Shown piece by piece: positions 9,650 to 22,087 of a stretch of 64,000 bases of DNA. The stretch covers positions 18,028,967-18,092,966 of the forward strand of contig CM030706.1 in the NCBI GenBank assembly GCA_017979445.1, read 5' to 3'. The position numbers and the translations under genes are program-made. The stretch comes from Akebia trifoliata (Eukaryota; Streptophyta; Magnoliopsida; Ranunculales; Lardizabalaceae). The notes beneath the pieces are model-generated. The model made no database searches. It had not been told where the DNA came from and worked only from the letters and a program-made list of their open reading frames with translations. The first letter of the stretch is position 1; every line of letters starts with the position of its first letter.

Positions 9650-12600
9650 GACTGTAAAAAAAAATTAGGTCATTCCTAAGCTTTGTAGGTTCTACCATAG
9701 ATTCATTTAAGATTTCAGGAAAATCTTGAAGCCTTTAAGTGAATACTTAGGCAAGGATGTTCCTTTCAACTTCTTAGAGTCATGTCTTTTTACATTTAAC
9801 AAGCTTAAGTCAAAGTTATCCTCGACACCTATCTTTCAACCTCCGAATTAGAATGTTCTATTTGAGGTTATGTGCGATGCTTTGGATTATGTGATAGGTG
9901 TTGTTTTGGGTCAATGAATCGATAAACATCTTCACACTATCCAATACGCTAATAAAATCCTTAGTGATGTTCAACTTAAGTACTCTACAAAAGAGAAGAA
10001 AATGCTAGCAGTGATCTATGCCATTGATAAATTTTGCCCCTACCTTTTAAGATCGAAAGTCGTTGTCTACAAAGACCATGTTGCTTTAAAAGTACATTCT
10101 CTGTCTAAGAAGGATGTTAAAGCAAGGTTAATCCATTGGATTCTACTCTTGTAAAGGTATGATCTCGAAATCCAAGACAAAAATGATGTAAAACATTTCA
10201 TAGATGATGACCTATCTAGGATTGTTACTAAGTCTTTTGATGAATCTTTACCCATTTCTGAATCCTTTTATTGATGAGCAACTTATGCAAATCTCCAATT
10301 TTAACATTTCGTGGTATGTTGATAATGTCTACTATCTAGTTACAAGTCAATTGTCAGTCTCAATGACTAGGCAAGAGAAACTCTGTCTCTTTTCAAAAAT
10401 CAAATGGTATTTCTAAGATGAACAATACTTATTTAAATACCGTCCCAACCAGATTATTAAATGTTGTGTTCCAACCAGTGAGCAAGCCAATATCTTAGAG
10501 TTTTGTTATAATCATGACCGCAGAGGACACTTCAGTGGTAAGAAGACCGCTACGAAAATCTTGTAGTGCAGTTTCTTCTAGCCAACCATTTTCTGAAATG
10601 CCCACGAGTATAGCAAATCTTGAAGACGACGTCAAAAACTTTGAAAATTTTCTAAGAGAAATGAAATGACTCAGAATCCTATTCTGATCATAAAGATTTT
10701 TGATGTTTTAGACATAGATTTTATGGGACCGTTTCCTATCTCTCATGATTTTCAGTATATCCTCGTTGCAGTTAATTACGTATCCAAATGGGTAGAACTT
10801 ATGGCATATAAAATGAACGACCACAAGGTGATGATCAACTTTGTAAAAAAGACCATCTTAACAAGATTTGGTACTCTACGAGTTACCATAATTGATGGTG
10901 GCTCTCATTTCTATAATAAAATCTTTGTATTATTAATGAAAAAATACCTCATAACTAGTGGGACTATCGTTGTTCTTCCCACCGGAATTAATATTAATCT
11001 TACTTTTACCTTACTTGTCGGGCAAGTAGGGGATTGAACCTAAAAAAAAGGTGGAGTAGAGTTAAGCTAAGATGATAAAATTCGAATTAACCAAAAGGAA
11101 TTAAAACTATTTTTCTTTGTATTTTTGAATTTATCAAGAAGATTAAATTTACTACAAAATTAACCAAAGTAAATGAAGTTAAAAGCAACTAAACTTATGA
11201 AATTAAAGCACCATTGCAGGTGGATCTACCTAGAACATGTTGATAAGCAATTCCTAGTCTCTAACCTTTTTATAACTCAGTCGTAAGGACTTGGTATTAG
11301 CTCCTTAGATCGAAAAGTTAGCAAATGAAATCAAATGAGATAACATAAACAAAGTAGAATTTCTTTAACTTTTTACTATCAATTATCTAGTTTAAGCATA
11401 CTTTATCTTGATCTAATCTAAGCATAAAGTATCTATATTAAAAATATAAGGTACAAGAAATTTTAAAGAGAATTTATAAGCATTTTAGATAAAAGAAAGG
11501 CATAAAACTAGAAACAACACAATAAGGGAAGATAAAAATTCTTACAAATTCTACTTCTTCTACTTCTTACAAGACTATTTAATCAAAAAGCAAATATTAG
11601 AAGATTAAAATATAACAATATAAGAAAAAAAGCTAAGAGTCTTAGATTAAAGGAGTCTTGGATAAGAGAAACAGAAGGGAGAGGGGGTTTCTCTAGAGAT
11701 TGAAACTCTATTTATAGAGAAAAATATACGTAAAAGAGTCTAAAAGTAGCCTTCACTTTTTTTTGCACAAAAAGACAAAAGATAAGAACATGAGTTAAGG
11801 ATTAGGGCATTCCAAAGTAGACCCAAATACTTTTTCCTTGAAATTTTGATTCCAAAATGTTGATTTTCTGCACAAGAAATACGTGTAATTATATTTATCT
11901 AGTAAATAAATTTATTTATGTAGAATTAAGCCTAATTAACATGCAACATGGTGTTTCAAGGCTTATAGTGATTATTACCTTAATACGGAGAAATAGGGAT
12001 AAAAATCAAGATAAATGTTTGGAAAACGTGCGTATAATTCAGTGTTTCGAGACACTCATCAATAACTCACAAAAATTCAACTCCTTACCGTCCATAAACG
12101 TGTGAAGAGGTAAAAATTTCTAACAGGAAAATCAAGACCATTCTAGAAAAAATAGTCAATCCTTCATGAAAAGATTGGCCTTTGAGATTAAATGACGCAT
12201 TATGGACTTATCGAATTACTTTCAAAATACCAATAAGGATGTCTCCCAACTGGTTAGGTTTTGGCTAGGCCTATCATCTCCCTGTAGAACTTAAGCATCA
12301 AGCATATTGGACGATCAAACGCCTCAACTTTGATCTAGATAAAGCCCGTGAACATCACAAGTTACAACTTTATGAATTAAAAGAGATCAGAAATGACTCT
12401 TTTGATTGTGTTAAATGCTACAATGAGCATATAAAATTGTATCACTACAAGTAAATTCTTGACAAAATTTTGAACGTGGTCAAAGAGTTTTGTTGTACAA
12501 TTACAGACTCCACATTTATCCAAGGAAGCTCAAATCTCATTGGATTGGTCATTTTATCATTTGAACAGTTTACCACCATGGTGCTATTATAGTCCTGAAT

Positions 12601-12715
12601 CCTAAGGAGAGTTCCACATTCAAAGTGAATGGCCAGCATCTCAAACTGTATCTCGAGTATGTACCCTTAGAGAAAATTCTTCTCCTCGATGAATCGACTT
12701 ATCATGATTAATAGA
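9650..12715 (+). pseudogene. Athila-like gypsy pol remnant (end of RT, RNase H, integrase), split by a solo LTR
   Basis: In order: the RT/RNase H connection FCRFYHRFI (about 9690); RNase H with VMCDALDYVIGVVLGQ, QYANKILSDVQ, and AVIYAIDKFCPYLL-SKVVVY (9860-10080); then KARLIHWILLL and DDLSRIVTKS. The integrase zinc region (CYNHDRRGHFSGKKT, about 10500) and core ([20 protein letters not shown], 10690-10760) follow. The core is broken at 10956 by an LTR and resumes at 12062 (THKNSTPYRP, then ISNRKIKTILEKIV). Further on come WTYRITFKIP, HLPVELKHQAYWTIKRLNFD and the C-terminal tail with FKVNGQHLKLYLE (about 12620). RT proper is missing. Several stops are present. It shares family and LTR type with the minus-strand element at 1415-6754. 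Confidence 0.85.
10959..12061 (-). mobile_element. Solo Athila-type LTR inserted in the integrase gene
   Basis: The block aligns in reverse complement with the LTRs at 5448-6754 and 15892-17190 (TATTTATA at 11709-11716, CCTAATTAACATG near 11931, ATTAATATTAAT near the left end). No internal retroelement sequence lies within it. Host integrase reading resumes in frame on the other side. The hexamer ATAACT occurs at 10951-10956 and again at 12062-12067, consistent with a target duplication (two bases, AG, separate the left copy from the TG-like LTR end). A solo LTR of this kind arises by recombination between the two LTRs of an inserted element. Confidence 0.8.
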
Positions 12716-13499
12716 TTTTTTGTGTAGCTGAAGACGTTAAACTTGCGTTTTTAGGAGGGAACCAATTCTTTTTGGTTTTTGCTTTTGTTTTTAGTAGATT
12801 TTGAAGTTTTTGGATGAATACTGCAGTTTTTTACTTCAATTAGGCCTAGATTTCCCCCTTGTTAGCCTCCTCAAATAGTCATGTAGGAATCAGGACGGCA
12901 TACCCGATACACCCAAGCTCTACGTGCTAAAAATTGACGAGTTGATCCCCTATCACATTAACCGATATTCTCAACTACCTTCCCATCCAAAACTTAGGAA
13001 CTAGTAATTTTCTTCAATAGTTTCTTTCCTTAGATTCTTTCTTGTAGCTAATTAGTGTTTATTTCATTTTAAGATTAGTTTTAGCATTTTAGGATTTTCC
13101 TTTAACTCAAGGGTACTTTGGTAATTTCTCATCAACCCTAATATCAAATAACAAGCCTTAATCTTTAAATCAACTTCTTCATTTTTCATTTCCAAATTCG
13201 TCTAAATCAACATCTATCAAAGATCCAATTTGTAGATTTTCATTCTCAACTGTGTTTGTGCAAATCTAAAGTAATCAATGCATTCAGCATCAAATTGTGA
13301 TCAGATCGCAGCCACTACGTTTGTAGAGTCATCACCTTCACTACTTCACAATCAACAGTCACTACGTCGCAGTTATCGTATCACTAATCATCATCAGATT
13401 TTAGATAGTTGGTCATTTTTTCCTCCTAATTGTAGTAGTACCTATGGCGTCATCCAATCGAACTATTTTTAAGGAGTCTTTTTTTTATCCCTACTTCTA
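12716..13499 (+). other. Untranslated spacer after integrase of the Athila-like element
   Basis: Lies between the end of pol and the env-position ORF. Athila elements normally have a non-coding interval here. Short frames (for example 13278-13472) show no known domain. Nothing else is supported. Confidence 0.4.
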
Positions 13500-14249
13500 A
13501 TGCAACAATGGATCATGGTTTCATGAGACCATCATCGAGCAAGGATGGAGTAATTTGCTCTATATCAATTATGAAATTTATTACAAGGAATTGGTGAGAG
13601 AATTTTATGATTTTGTAGTTTTGGATATTCCATCGAGTTTCGTGGCATCACGTTTGCAATTGGTTTTAAAGACATCAATGCGATCTTAGGAACTATGGAG
13701 GTCATGGATGGAACTTGCCAAATGCATCAACCGTTTAAATTTTTTGTCACACAATTGGGTCTTGAGTCACAACTTATCAGCAAGAAGAGTGGAGGATTAT
13801 TATCAAAGAACTTTCGAGCTAATCAGTGTCTCTGTTGGCGATGGGTGGCATCTAACATCTTTGGGACTCAAAATAATAGTTTACCTTTTTCAAAGAACAT
13901 GTACATCATGCACGCGATCCAAACCAAGGATCCAACTTTTTGTGTGTCACATCTCATATTAGAAACTCAAATCGATGCCTATATCAAGCCAAAGAAGGGT
14001 CGTTCGCTAGTTTTCCCACATTTAGTTTATCAGATTCTTAAAAGGCGAATGGGAGTGCCAATAGCAGTGCTAGCACCCCAAGGTGAGATGCTCCAACTTT
14101 CTGAATTCAAGGGTGAATTGTCTTTTGCAAAGTGTGCCTCGAGTTTATGGCAATCGATACCAAAGCACTTTGAGGAGCACGAAAGCCCTGGGTATGAGCA
14201 CCCAGGACAAGAATTTGACGAAGCTGGAGTGAGGACACATCCTTTATAG
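13500..14249 (+). pseudogene. Athila-type ORF in the env position (plant transposon-protein domain)
   Basis: After a frame break, the plus strand reads KELVREFYDF (about 13590), then FRGITFAIGFKDINAILG (about 13637-13690), and enters a 184-codon open frame (13695-14249). These match the ELVREFY and V-RG-x(4)-F-x(4)-IN-x-(I/L)LG motifs of the domain known in databases as a putative plant transposon protein. It is common in Athila elements between integrase and the 3' LTR. The downstream part (CWRWVASNIFGTQNNSLPFS, PHLVYQILKRRMGVPI) keeps the order expected for that domain. No signal peptide or convincing membrane segment is visible. Its role in the element is not established; older literature compares this ORF position with env. 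The N-terminal part is frameshifted. Confidence 0.6.
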
Positions 14250-15880
14250 ATGAGGTCAAACTACGCCCCTTGTAGAAAGCATTTACAAAAAATTTCAAGG
14301 GGATAAGTAAGTTGTATAGAGGACAAAAGATTTTAAAACAATGACTTGATGCAATTAAACATGAGAGAGAGAGAGAATTTGATGCATATCTCGAACGGAT
14401 TAGATGTTGTCATTAGGAGGTTTTATTAGGTTTTTATGCTATTATTTTGTCTTGTGCTAGTTTACACATTTAGGAACCTATTACCTAGACTATGATCATA
14501 GTATCTTTCATGGTACTTCTAGTATCATACAACATGATCACGATTAATACAGTAGATATAATCGATATTACGACAGTAGTGAGTGGTGTGTTTTCTCATT
14601 TCAGGAGATATTATGTTAATATCATAAGATTGTAGGATCATTTTCGGGTGCTATCCAACCCGCTTCATTTCATTTTGTCAATTTAAGTTTTGCATTTGCA
14701 TATGCATACTAAAATACTGAGGACAATATTATGTTTAAGTTTTGGGGTGTAAGGTTAGATTTATGTTTTTTTTTTTTTTTTTTCTAATTTTCTATTCAAA
14801 AATCATAAAAATTTAAAATTTTGAGAAAAAAATTATTTTGACAACTTTGTTGTATTTTGTTCAAGTTCTTAGCTTGTATCTTTAAGTACTTAGTTAAAAA
14901 TACTAAATCAGTGTTTTGTTGGAAGCTTTGATCTGAGGTCTCCAATCATGTTTCTTTTGGGCAAAAACTAGAACAAAGTTACCTTTCGTTTATAGTTACT
15001 TCTAATAAGGTTACCAAAAGTCTAGGTTGAATTAAGTGAGTTTGTTACCATCTTTCTACCTAAAGTATAAGAAAAAATCGGGTTTGATGAACTTTGACTT
15101 CCTTATTCATTTAGTTGGCTAATTAGAAGAAAAATATAACATGATCGAATATGTCTTCAACAACAACCATCGAATTAAACTAGGTATGTGAAAAGCGTTG
15201 CCTATTTTTCTTAGAAAAAAGAGTAAAAAGGGAGTAGAAAAGAAAAAAAGTAAAAAACGAAAAAAAAACAAGAAAAAGATCCCTTGAAACAAAAAAGAAA
15301 GATTCAAAAGAATCAAAGTAAAAAAGTTTAGAGTTTCAGTAGAGTGAATGCTATCAAATGTAAAAATATGAGTACACTGGAATATCGTAGATAAAGTCCT
15401 TAGAGGTATTAAAGTGAATATTTATACTTTTCATTATCCAAGAGATTATGCTAAGTTTAAAATTAAACTCTAAGTTAATCTAATTATTCTAGATTAGTTA
15501 GAAGGTTAAAACCCACTTTAGGAAATTGAATCTCTAAAGTTTCTAAGTTAGAGTTACTATATCATAAAGGTTAACTTAAGTCTAAGTTTTGTCAGAGAGA
15601 AATAAGAGTTGAGACTTCATACCAAGTATTACTTCCAAATGACTAACAAATCTTAAAAGAACTTGTATTTTTAGATATAAGTGGTTATTTTGACCATTAT
15701 TACTTCAAAAGTTATTTCAAATTTTGTGGGTATATTTTCTACAAACCCTTACGAGTCAAATTCGTCCACTTGGAGTAATCTAGAGGTTTAAGTGGTTGTT
15801 GCATTTGCTAAATGCAGTCAAAATACCTGCGAAAATGATAATTTTATTTTTTAAAGGACAAGAAAAAGATAAGTTTGAGG
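14250..15880 (+). other. 3' untranslated region of the Athila-like element
   Basis: Non-coding sequence between the env-position ORF and the polypurine tract. It includes a long poly(T) run (about 14766-14785) and an A/G-rich stretch (15215-15310) whose complement gives a low-complexity open frame. No gene is supported. Confidence 0.5.
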
Positions 15881-15891
15881 GTGTGATCAGT
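15881..15891 (+). other. Polypurine tract preceding 3' LTR
   Basis: AAGTTTGAGGG directly precedes TGTGATCAG, the start of the LTR. This resembles the AAGTTTGGGGG-type tract that primes plus-strand synthesis in Athila elements, and it identifies the next LTR as a 3' LTR. Confidence 0.65.
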
Positions 15892-17190
15892 ATCCTAAAA
15901 TACTAATTTATCCATACTTTTCCTAGGTATTTATCTCGATTTTTGTCCTTATTTCCTTAGATTAGATAAATAAGTATGTTAAGTCTCAAATGATCACATT
16001 TCATGTTATACCATGTTAATTAGGCTTAATTGCATAAATTAATTATAAATATAGGAAAACTGATCGCGTGTGTTCACTATATAGGTCAATGATCAACTCA
16101 TCCAGATGAATTCACTTAAGTAAGAGTATACTACAATCAGGAAGTTAGATCAAGCAACCAATCAAAAACTGAGGCTTCTGTCTCTATAGCAATGCCACAC
16201 AGTCAACCCTCAATTTGGTGTAGTCCACCTTAGTTGGATTGTCCTATAATTTCTCCTATTTATTTCACACATGAGATTATACACAAGAGTGATAGCAGAT
16301 ATTTTAGATCCTTCGAGAACACCTCAAGTCTATAAATAGATCATTTTTACAATTAGAAAAGAGTACTTGGAATCTTGTCCCTTCTCTTTTTCTCTCCCCA
16401 ATGTCGTTGGCATTTTCTCTGTAATTTTCATTTTGTAGTTAGATTTTATTTCAGCAACTTCTGTAATTTCTCAAGGAGATAGTGTGTCTTAGTTGTCATG
16501 AGTACAAGTATTGTTTCTTTTACTTTCTCTTGTATCCTTACATGACAATAGGCTAGACTCCCTCCATTAGTGGGAAAAGAAAGCTTTAATTTTGTATTAT
16601 TTCTTTATCCTTTTATATTCTTTATAATGTTTATAGAATTCACTTCAAGGTTTTATTTTATTCTAATAGATCAACGCTTTAGTTGAATCTCTACATCTCA
16701 TATGCTTAAATTAGATGTTTTATTTTTAGATAAGATTAAGATAGAACATACTTAAATTAGATATTTGGTGGTAAGGACTTCACACATTAATGAGTAAAGG
16801 AGTCCTAACTATAGTATTTTCTCAAGAAACTTCATGACATTCTTTTAACTCAAGGAGTTTACACTAAGCCCTTGTGGTTAAGTGTAAAGAAGGATAAACT
16901 CAAATACAATTTAATGTGTTAATCCTAGGTTACGCTGATCACTAATGATTTTATCTTTTTAGTTTACTTAGTACAATTTTCTCTTCTATTATTTTAATTT
17001 CCAACAATATTTTACTTTCTATTTTATTTCACAAAAATACAAAAATAGGTTTGAATTGTAACTTAAATGAACTTCATTTCTTGCTAACTCGAAAATATTA
17101 CCTCTTTCTCTTGGGTTAGATCCCTCACTTGACCACAACCTAAGCAGAGTATAAATATTAATTTCTAATGAGATGACAATAATGACATCA
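15892..17190 (+). mobile_element. 3' LTR of plus-strand Athila-like element
   Basis: Starts TGTGATCAGTATCC after the polypurine tract and ends GACATCA at 17190. It aligns with the reverse complement of 5448-6754 and 10959-12061. It contains TATAAATAG at 16331-16338 and a CTCCATTAGTGGG segment near 16562. Comparison with the solo LTR sets both ends: the distances from shared words to each terminus agree exactly (32 bases at the start, 28 at the end). The matching 5' LTR is absent, so the element is truncated on its left. Confidence 0.85.
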
Positions 17191-18748
17191 AAGCACAAAG
17201 TGTTTCGAATTCTAAAGGAACTCTAATCTGGTCCCTATAAATAAGATATCAAACTAGAGTAAAAAAAATTGCATCTCATCTCTTCTAAATACATCTTCTA
17301 TTTTTTAGTTCTAGATTTAGTTTAGTTTCGGTTTTTAATTTGAAGCTACAATAATAAAGGATGTTCTAATTAATGTCCAGACTCAATATCAATGAAGAAG
17401 ACCTTTCATCTCTCTCATCTCTCTTCACTATTTTATTTTCTTATTTGTTGTTTCTTGTGATGATCATCGACTAGACCCTCCATTAGAGAGGTCAATGAAG
17501 TCGAAGCAATATTTCTCATAGTTAATTTCCCCTTTACCTTATGCTTCTTAGTTTTCATTACAAAAATTCTTAAGTAGGGATTATTGGGTTGAGTATTTGA
17601 TTTCCTAATTTTAATTATTGATTCTTAGATAAGCTCAAGTTAAACCATGCTTCACCAAGAATATCAAATACAAATCCTTTGATTTCATCTTATCGATTTA
17701 TTCATAAATATTGAGATTTCATTTTGGATTTAATTAATCGATCTTCCGAGTAATCGATATTAGTTTTGTTGAGAGGATTGAAATAAGTAAAAGATAACTT
17801 AATCTAAGGAGAGGATTTGCTCAGGTGGATTTGACCGATCTAAGATTTACATTACATTTTTATTCCTTATTTTTATTTTTGTTAATTAGTGATACTCTTT
17901 CCTAAAACTATTTTAATTTGGTTACCTTCAATCTTATTAGGTTTTGAGTTAGAAGAATTATCATATCAATGTTGTCTCTATGGATCGACTTTTGCTTGCC
18001 AAGGTTATTTAATTTTTGTTCTACCATTTTTTATTGATAGTCTATAGTTTGCACACTACTATTGGCTAGATGAGATATGAAGTTTGGGTTGTCATGATGG
18101 CTTCCCAAGAAAATGGTGCTTTCCTCTTGACTATGGTCAAATCTGTTAAGAATTTGGCATAAGAAGGTATTTACTTAATGGAATCCAAAAATGAGATATT
18201 TATATACATATTTTGGAAAATTTTGAGGACACTCTCGAATTGCTTGCTCTTCTTATTGGCTCTAAGGAAATGGGGAAATGAGGCTCTTGGAATTGTTGAA
18301 ACAATTGGCATTTTTCAAATCATTGTACTTCTATTTTTGGGGAAAATCGACGACTTCTTCAACTTGATCTTTGTCCTTCTCTAGGACATCTTGTTTCTTG
18401 TTAATAGGTTGGAAATTGTTTTCTACTTTCTTTCCTGACTGCAGGGTGTGGATAAGTTAGACGGAGTCTTGTGAAATTCAAAAATGACTTCCTACTTCGT
18501 ATTGTCTTTTTAGTTCATTTGGAACTGTTAGAGAATAAGATGCATTGTATTAAGATGTATAAGATACATTGTGTCATTGTTAATGTAACTCATCACAAAT
18601 GGAAGGTTATGATGGAGGATATTCTAGAATATTTATTGATATTGAGAACATATCAATTAGGATATTCTAAATATTTATATTAGGTACTTTCCATATATCT
18701 TGGTTGATGCAATACTTATAAATACCTTATTGAGGTTTATGTAATATC
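17191..18748. other. Unassigned A/T-rich sequence with LTR-like fragments
   Basis: No gene is recognised. The segment ending near 17995 with TCTCTATGGATCGAC resembles the 3' end of another gypsy LTR. TGTTAGAGAATAAGATGC at about 18527 and TATAAATA at 18717-18724 resemble parts of a copia LTR. A possible short coding stretch at 18090-18370 is too broken to name. All of these are weak impressions. Confidence 0.35.
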
Positions 18749-20318
18749 TGTTAGTTCTATATTTTTTCAATCTCGAGACTTATGTTGAGTGTCGGATCGG
18801 TTTGTATTTGAAGACATATGAATACTCTAGTAAAGTCGTTCAACCTCAAGCACCTCAACAAAAACCTTCAAATATGTGTAGAAAGCCTAAAAGGTAATGA
18901 CACCACCTAGACCTTTTCCAAACCCCTACATGATTGTTAGATTGACTTATATTGTTAAGACCATCATTTTTCTCGACCAGTTCTTCCATGGAAACTTTTG
19001 GGAGTCGAATATGATTTGTTGGGAGTCAAAATGGTGGCATTTTGGTAATTTTACCACCTAAGGTCATCTTTAATCCCTTAATGAGTTTTTGGGGAGCTTA
19101 TATTGTCAAGATCTTTAAAATCTCTAAATTGTTTCATTATCGAACCTCTTGGGAGCTCAAAATAATTCAAAAGAGCATTTGGTAATTAACCTGGTGCCAA
19201 TGGGTAAAATTACTAGGGCCACCAGCAGGAAGCACCATGTTACACCAGGGGTGCCAGGGCATTCACTAGGACTGTCGATAGAGTAATTCCAATGGTTTGG
19301 AATTTAAAAAATGTAATCATTGGAGCTACTAGCACCACTAGTAGGCATATTTTGTTCCCCATATGCCTTTAAAACTAGACTATTGAGTTCATTATTTGGT
19401 TAACTCAAATACTAGAGAAGACTTTCTCTCATCACATATTATCTAGAGAGTCTTCTCTAGCTATGGAAGGTGCAAATCTTAGTTGAACCGATACTTAACC
19501 TAAGTCCTTCCTTGTTTGACCCTCTTCATCCCATTACCTTTACCTTGCATACATATTGGAACACATCAATGGAGCTTGGAACATCCTCTTGAAGAAAGGA
19601 ATACAAAGTAATGAAGAAGAAATTCTCAAGGCATGAAGAACTTAAGCAACTAATTGGAAGATCACTCAAATTGAGTCAAGTCCTTATAAATTTGTTTTTA
19701 GCTTTCTTTCATCATCTAAAAGGTTCTTAGTTCCTTATCAAAACCAAACTCTTTAGAAGAGTTGAGGACTCTACTTAAGAGAGCTAGGTTGTGTATTCCC
19801 TAGGAAAAAATTCTACAAGTTTGAGGCAGAAGTTTTTTTTACAAACCATAGGTTTAGATTTGGCCTAAAGAAAATTTTGAGTTATAAGATTTTGAGGTGA
19901 ATCATAAACCTCATTTATCAGTAGAGACCAAGACCCTAGAATAGGGTACTTGGTAGTGGATGTAGGCAAGTTACGGAACCATTATAAATCTTTTGTCTCC
20001 TTTACAATTATACTTTATGCTCTATCTTTAATGAATGACATGAATGCATGACTTGCATATCAAATATTTGCTAAAATATCTATGTCATATTTTAGAGTTA
20101 TATGCTTTGCCATGAATGATTTAAGTTAAACTCATGCATCTCTAAATATTGATTTGCTTTAGCATAATCTTGAGACCTAGGTTAGATTCTTGGGTGGTGA
20201 ATTTAACTTTGTTCAATGATCTAATCAATTGACTTACCTAAAAGAATTAAAAGGAATTTTCTTTTATTTATTCAACCCCCCTCTAGGTCTAGACATAGTA
20301 AAAAAGCTCGAAATTCCA
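18749..20318 (+). mobile_element. 5' LTR of a Ty1/copia (SIRE-like) element
   Basis: Starts TGTTAGTTCTATATT and ends ATTCCA two bases before a tRNA-Met primer site. Its reverse complement shares blocks with the solo LTR at 49973-52120: GAGTGTCGGAT near the start, AATCATAAAC and GGAT(G/A)TAGGCA in the middle, and CCCCCCTTCTAG-like bases near the end. The first 23 bases of the two LTRs align without gaps. The two copies differ in length (about 1.57 versus 2.15 kb), so internal deletions or insertions have occurred. Confidence 0.75.
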
Positions 20319-20320
20319 AT

Positions 20321-20335
20321 TGGTATCAGAACGAG
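20321..20335 (+). other. Primer-binding site, initiator tRNA-Met type
   Basis: TGGTATCAGAACGAG matches the plant copia site TGGTATCAGAGC over its first ten bases. It lies immediately after the LTR end and establishes plus orientation. Confidence 0.85.
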
Positions 20336-20379
20336 TTGATATAGAAAGGTCTAACAACCTTGAGTTGACCCTATTGGCT

Positions 20380-21780
20380 TTGAATCATGTCTAAACTAGA
20401 GAAGTGGAACTCTACTTGTCCTCCATATTCGATGGTGACAAATACGTCTTTTGGAAAAATAAAATGATGATATATATTAATTCCCTAAGTAAGAATGTGC
20501 AGAATATGATCGAAGAACGTTGGGAACCTCCCGTTGACACCATAGAAGTAAATGGTGTTTCCATTATGATTCTGAAACCATCAAAGAATTAGTCAAAACA
20601 AGATGAAATTGATAATAGAATTAACTTCTAAGCTCTTAATACCATAATTAGTACCATTTCTGATGACGAATATCAAAGCATATGCACGTGTATGTCAGCC
20701 AAACAACTGTAATAAATCTTAGAGGCTGCATATGAGGGAACTAATATGTGAAGATGTATAAACTCCAACTCCTTATAACTCAATTTGAAAACATTAAAGT
20801 GGAAGAGAGTGAAACTGTCCAGGAATTCTATGCACAGTTAAGTGATATATGCAATTCCATGTTTTATGTAGGGAAATCTATCCCATAAGGTAGAATTTGT
20901 GCCAAAATCCTTAGATCCCTACCTAAGAGGTTTGCTTCAAAGTTACCTCGATTGAGAAATACCTAGATGTAGAGATTGTGATAGTTGAGGAACTCATGGG
21001 TTCCCTTACCACTTTTGAGCTTCTTTTCAAAACTCCTCATTTTAAAGGTAAGACATCGATCCTTAAGACCTCGTTGTCTAAGGTATCCTCTAGATGGTCA
21101 TCCCGTCCCCTATTGAATCTTTCTCCCAAGATAATAGTGAAATCACTAATGAGGGCAAGAATGACCTTGAAGAAGAGAACTTGACCTTACTTTCCTCAAG
21201 ATTTTATAAATTCTTTAAAAGGAAAGGTTTCAATAGCATCGATAAAAAGAGTCAACCTATGGAAAGATGATTGATAATAGGAAAATTCTCATCCAAATCT
21301 AAGGAAGACACTAAGTGCTACAACTATGGTGAAAAAGATCATTATTCTACCATATGTCCCTCTAAGCCAAAATCTAAAGGTCCTCAAAGACCTATGTCTA
21401 AAGGAAACACTATGGTTGCAAAAGTCATGTGGGATAATGACTCAGATGAATCGATATGTGAGGAATAAAGATCTTCAAAATCTGAAAACTGTAAAACCCT
21501 TCGGATCCTTATGGCTTCCACCACAGCCTCCATCCCTAATGGGCATGAAGCTGAGGAAGACATCAATCTGGAAATCATAATCTTTCTCAAAATACCTCTT
21601 CTTCTGACGAGGAAACAAAAGACGTCGATGACGATGAACTTGAACTTCAGTCAGCATTCGTTCAACTATTCATTATTCATGTGAAACTAACCAAGAAATA
21701 TGGTAAAAAAAACTTCAAAATGAACAATGGCATGCTAAATATGAACAAGTAAGGAAAAATGCTTTGTACGTTGATGAGGG
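20380..21780 (+). pseudogene. copia (SIRE-like) gag remnant with altered zinc knuckle
   Basis: About 65 bases after the primer site the frame reads FDGDKYVFWKNKMMIYI (20430-20480), the FDG-x-(N/K)Y-x-W-x-x-(K/R)M motif that opens copia gag. Then come ISTISDDEYQSICTC and ILEAAYEGTN (20650-20745). After several frame changes, KCYNYGEKDHYSTICPSKPK (about 21314-21373) is a CX2CX4HX4C zinc knuckle whose second cysteine has become tyrosine. The acidic tail (DNDSDES) is also typical. The role would be RNA binding and particle formation. Multiple stops and the lost cysteine mark it as dead. No protease, integrase or RT follows, so the element is truncated on the right. Confidence 0.8.
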
Positions 21781-22087
21781 CTTATACTCTCTCGGCAGAG
21801 CATCCTCCTTTAGTACTGAGCCCTTGAGGACCAGTGGTCGAGCTCTAATAGATTATCAAGACCTTCCCTTGCTTCTTTAATGCCTTTAAGCCTTTGAGAC
21901 ATTGTAAACTTACTATATGTCAAGCTACCAAAGTTTGTGAAATTGTATAAATAGATCTTCAAGCTTCATCAACTCTTTTGAACTAAGGTTGAGGCGAAGT
22001 TGGGTAGGATTCAAAACTTTGAAAGGTGTAACCTTGATTGAGGCATTGCACGTGTTTTACTAGAATTCGAGTTGGGCTTTTCATAGG

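Noticed and set aside
15119..15316. Phe/Leu-rich minus-strand ORF resembling a membrane protein
   Set aside because: It is the complement of an A/G-rich low-complexity tract in the 3' UTR of an Athila-like element.
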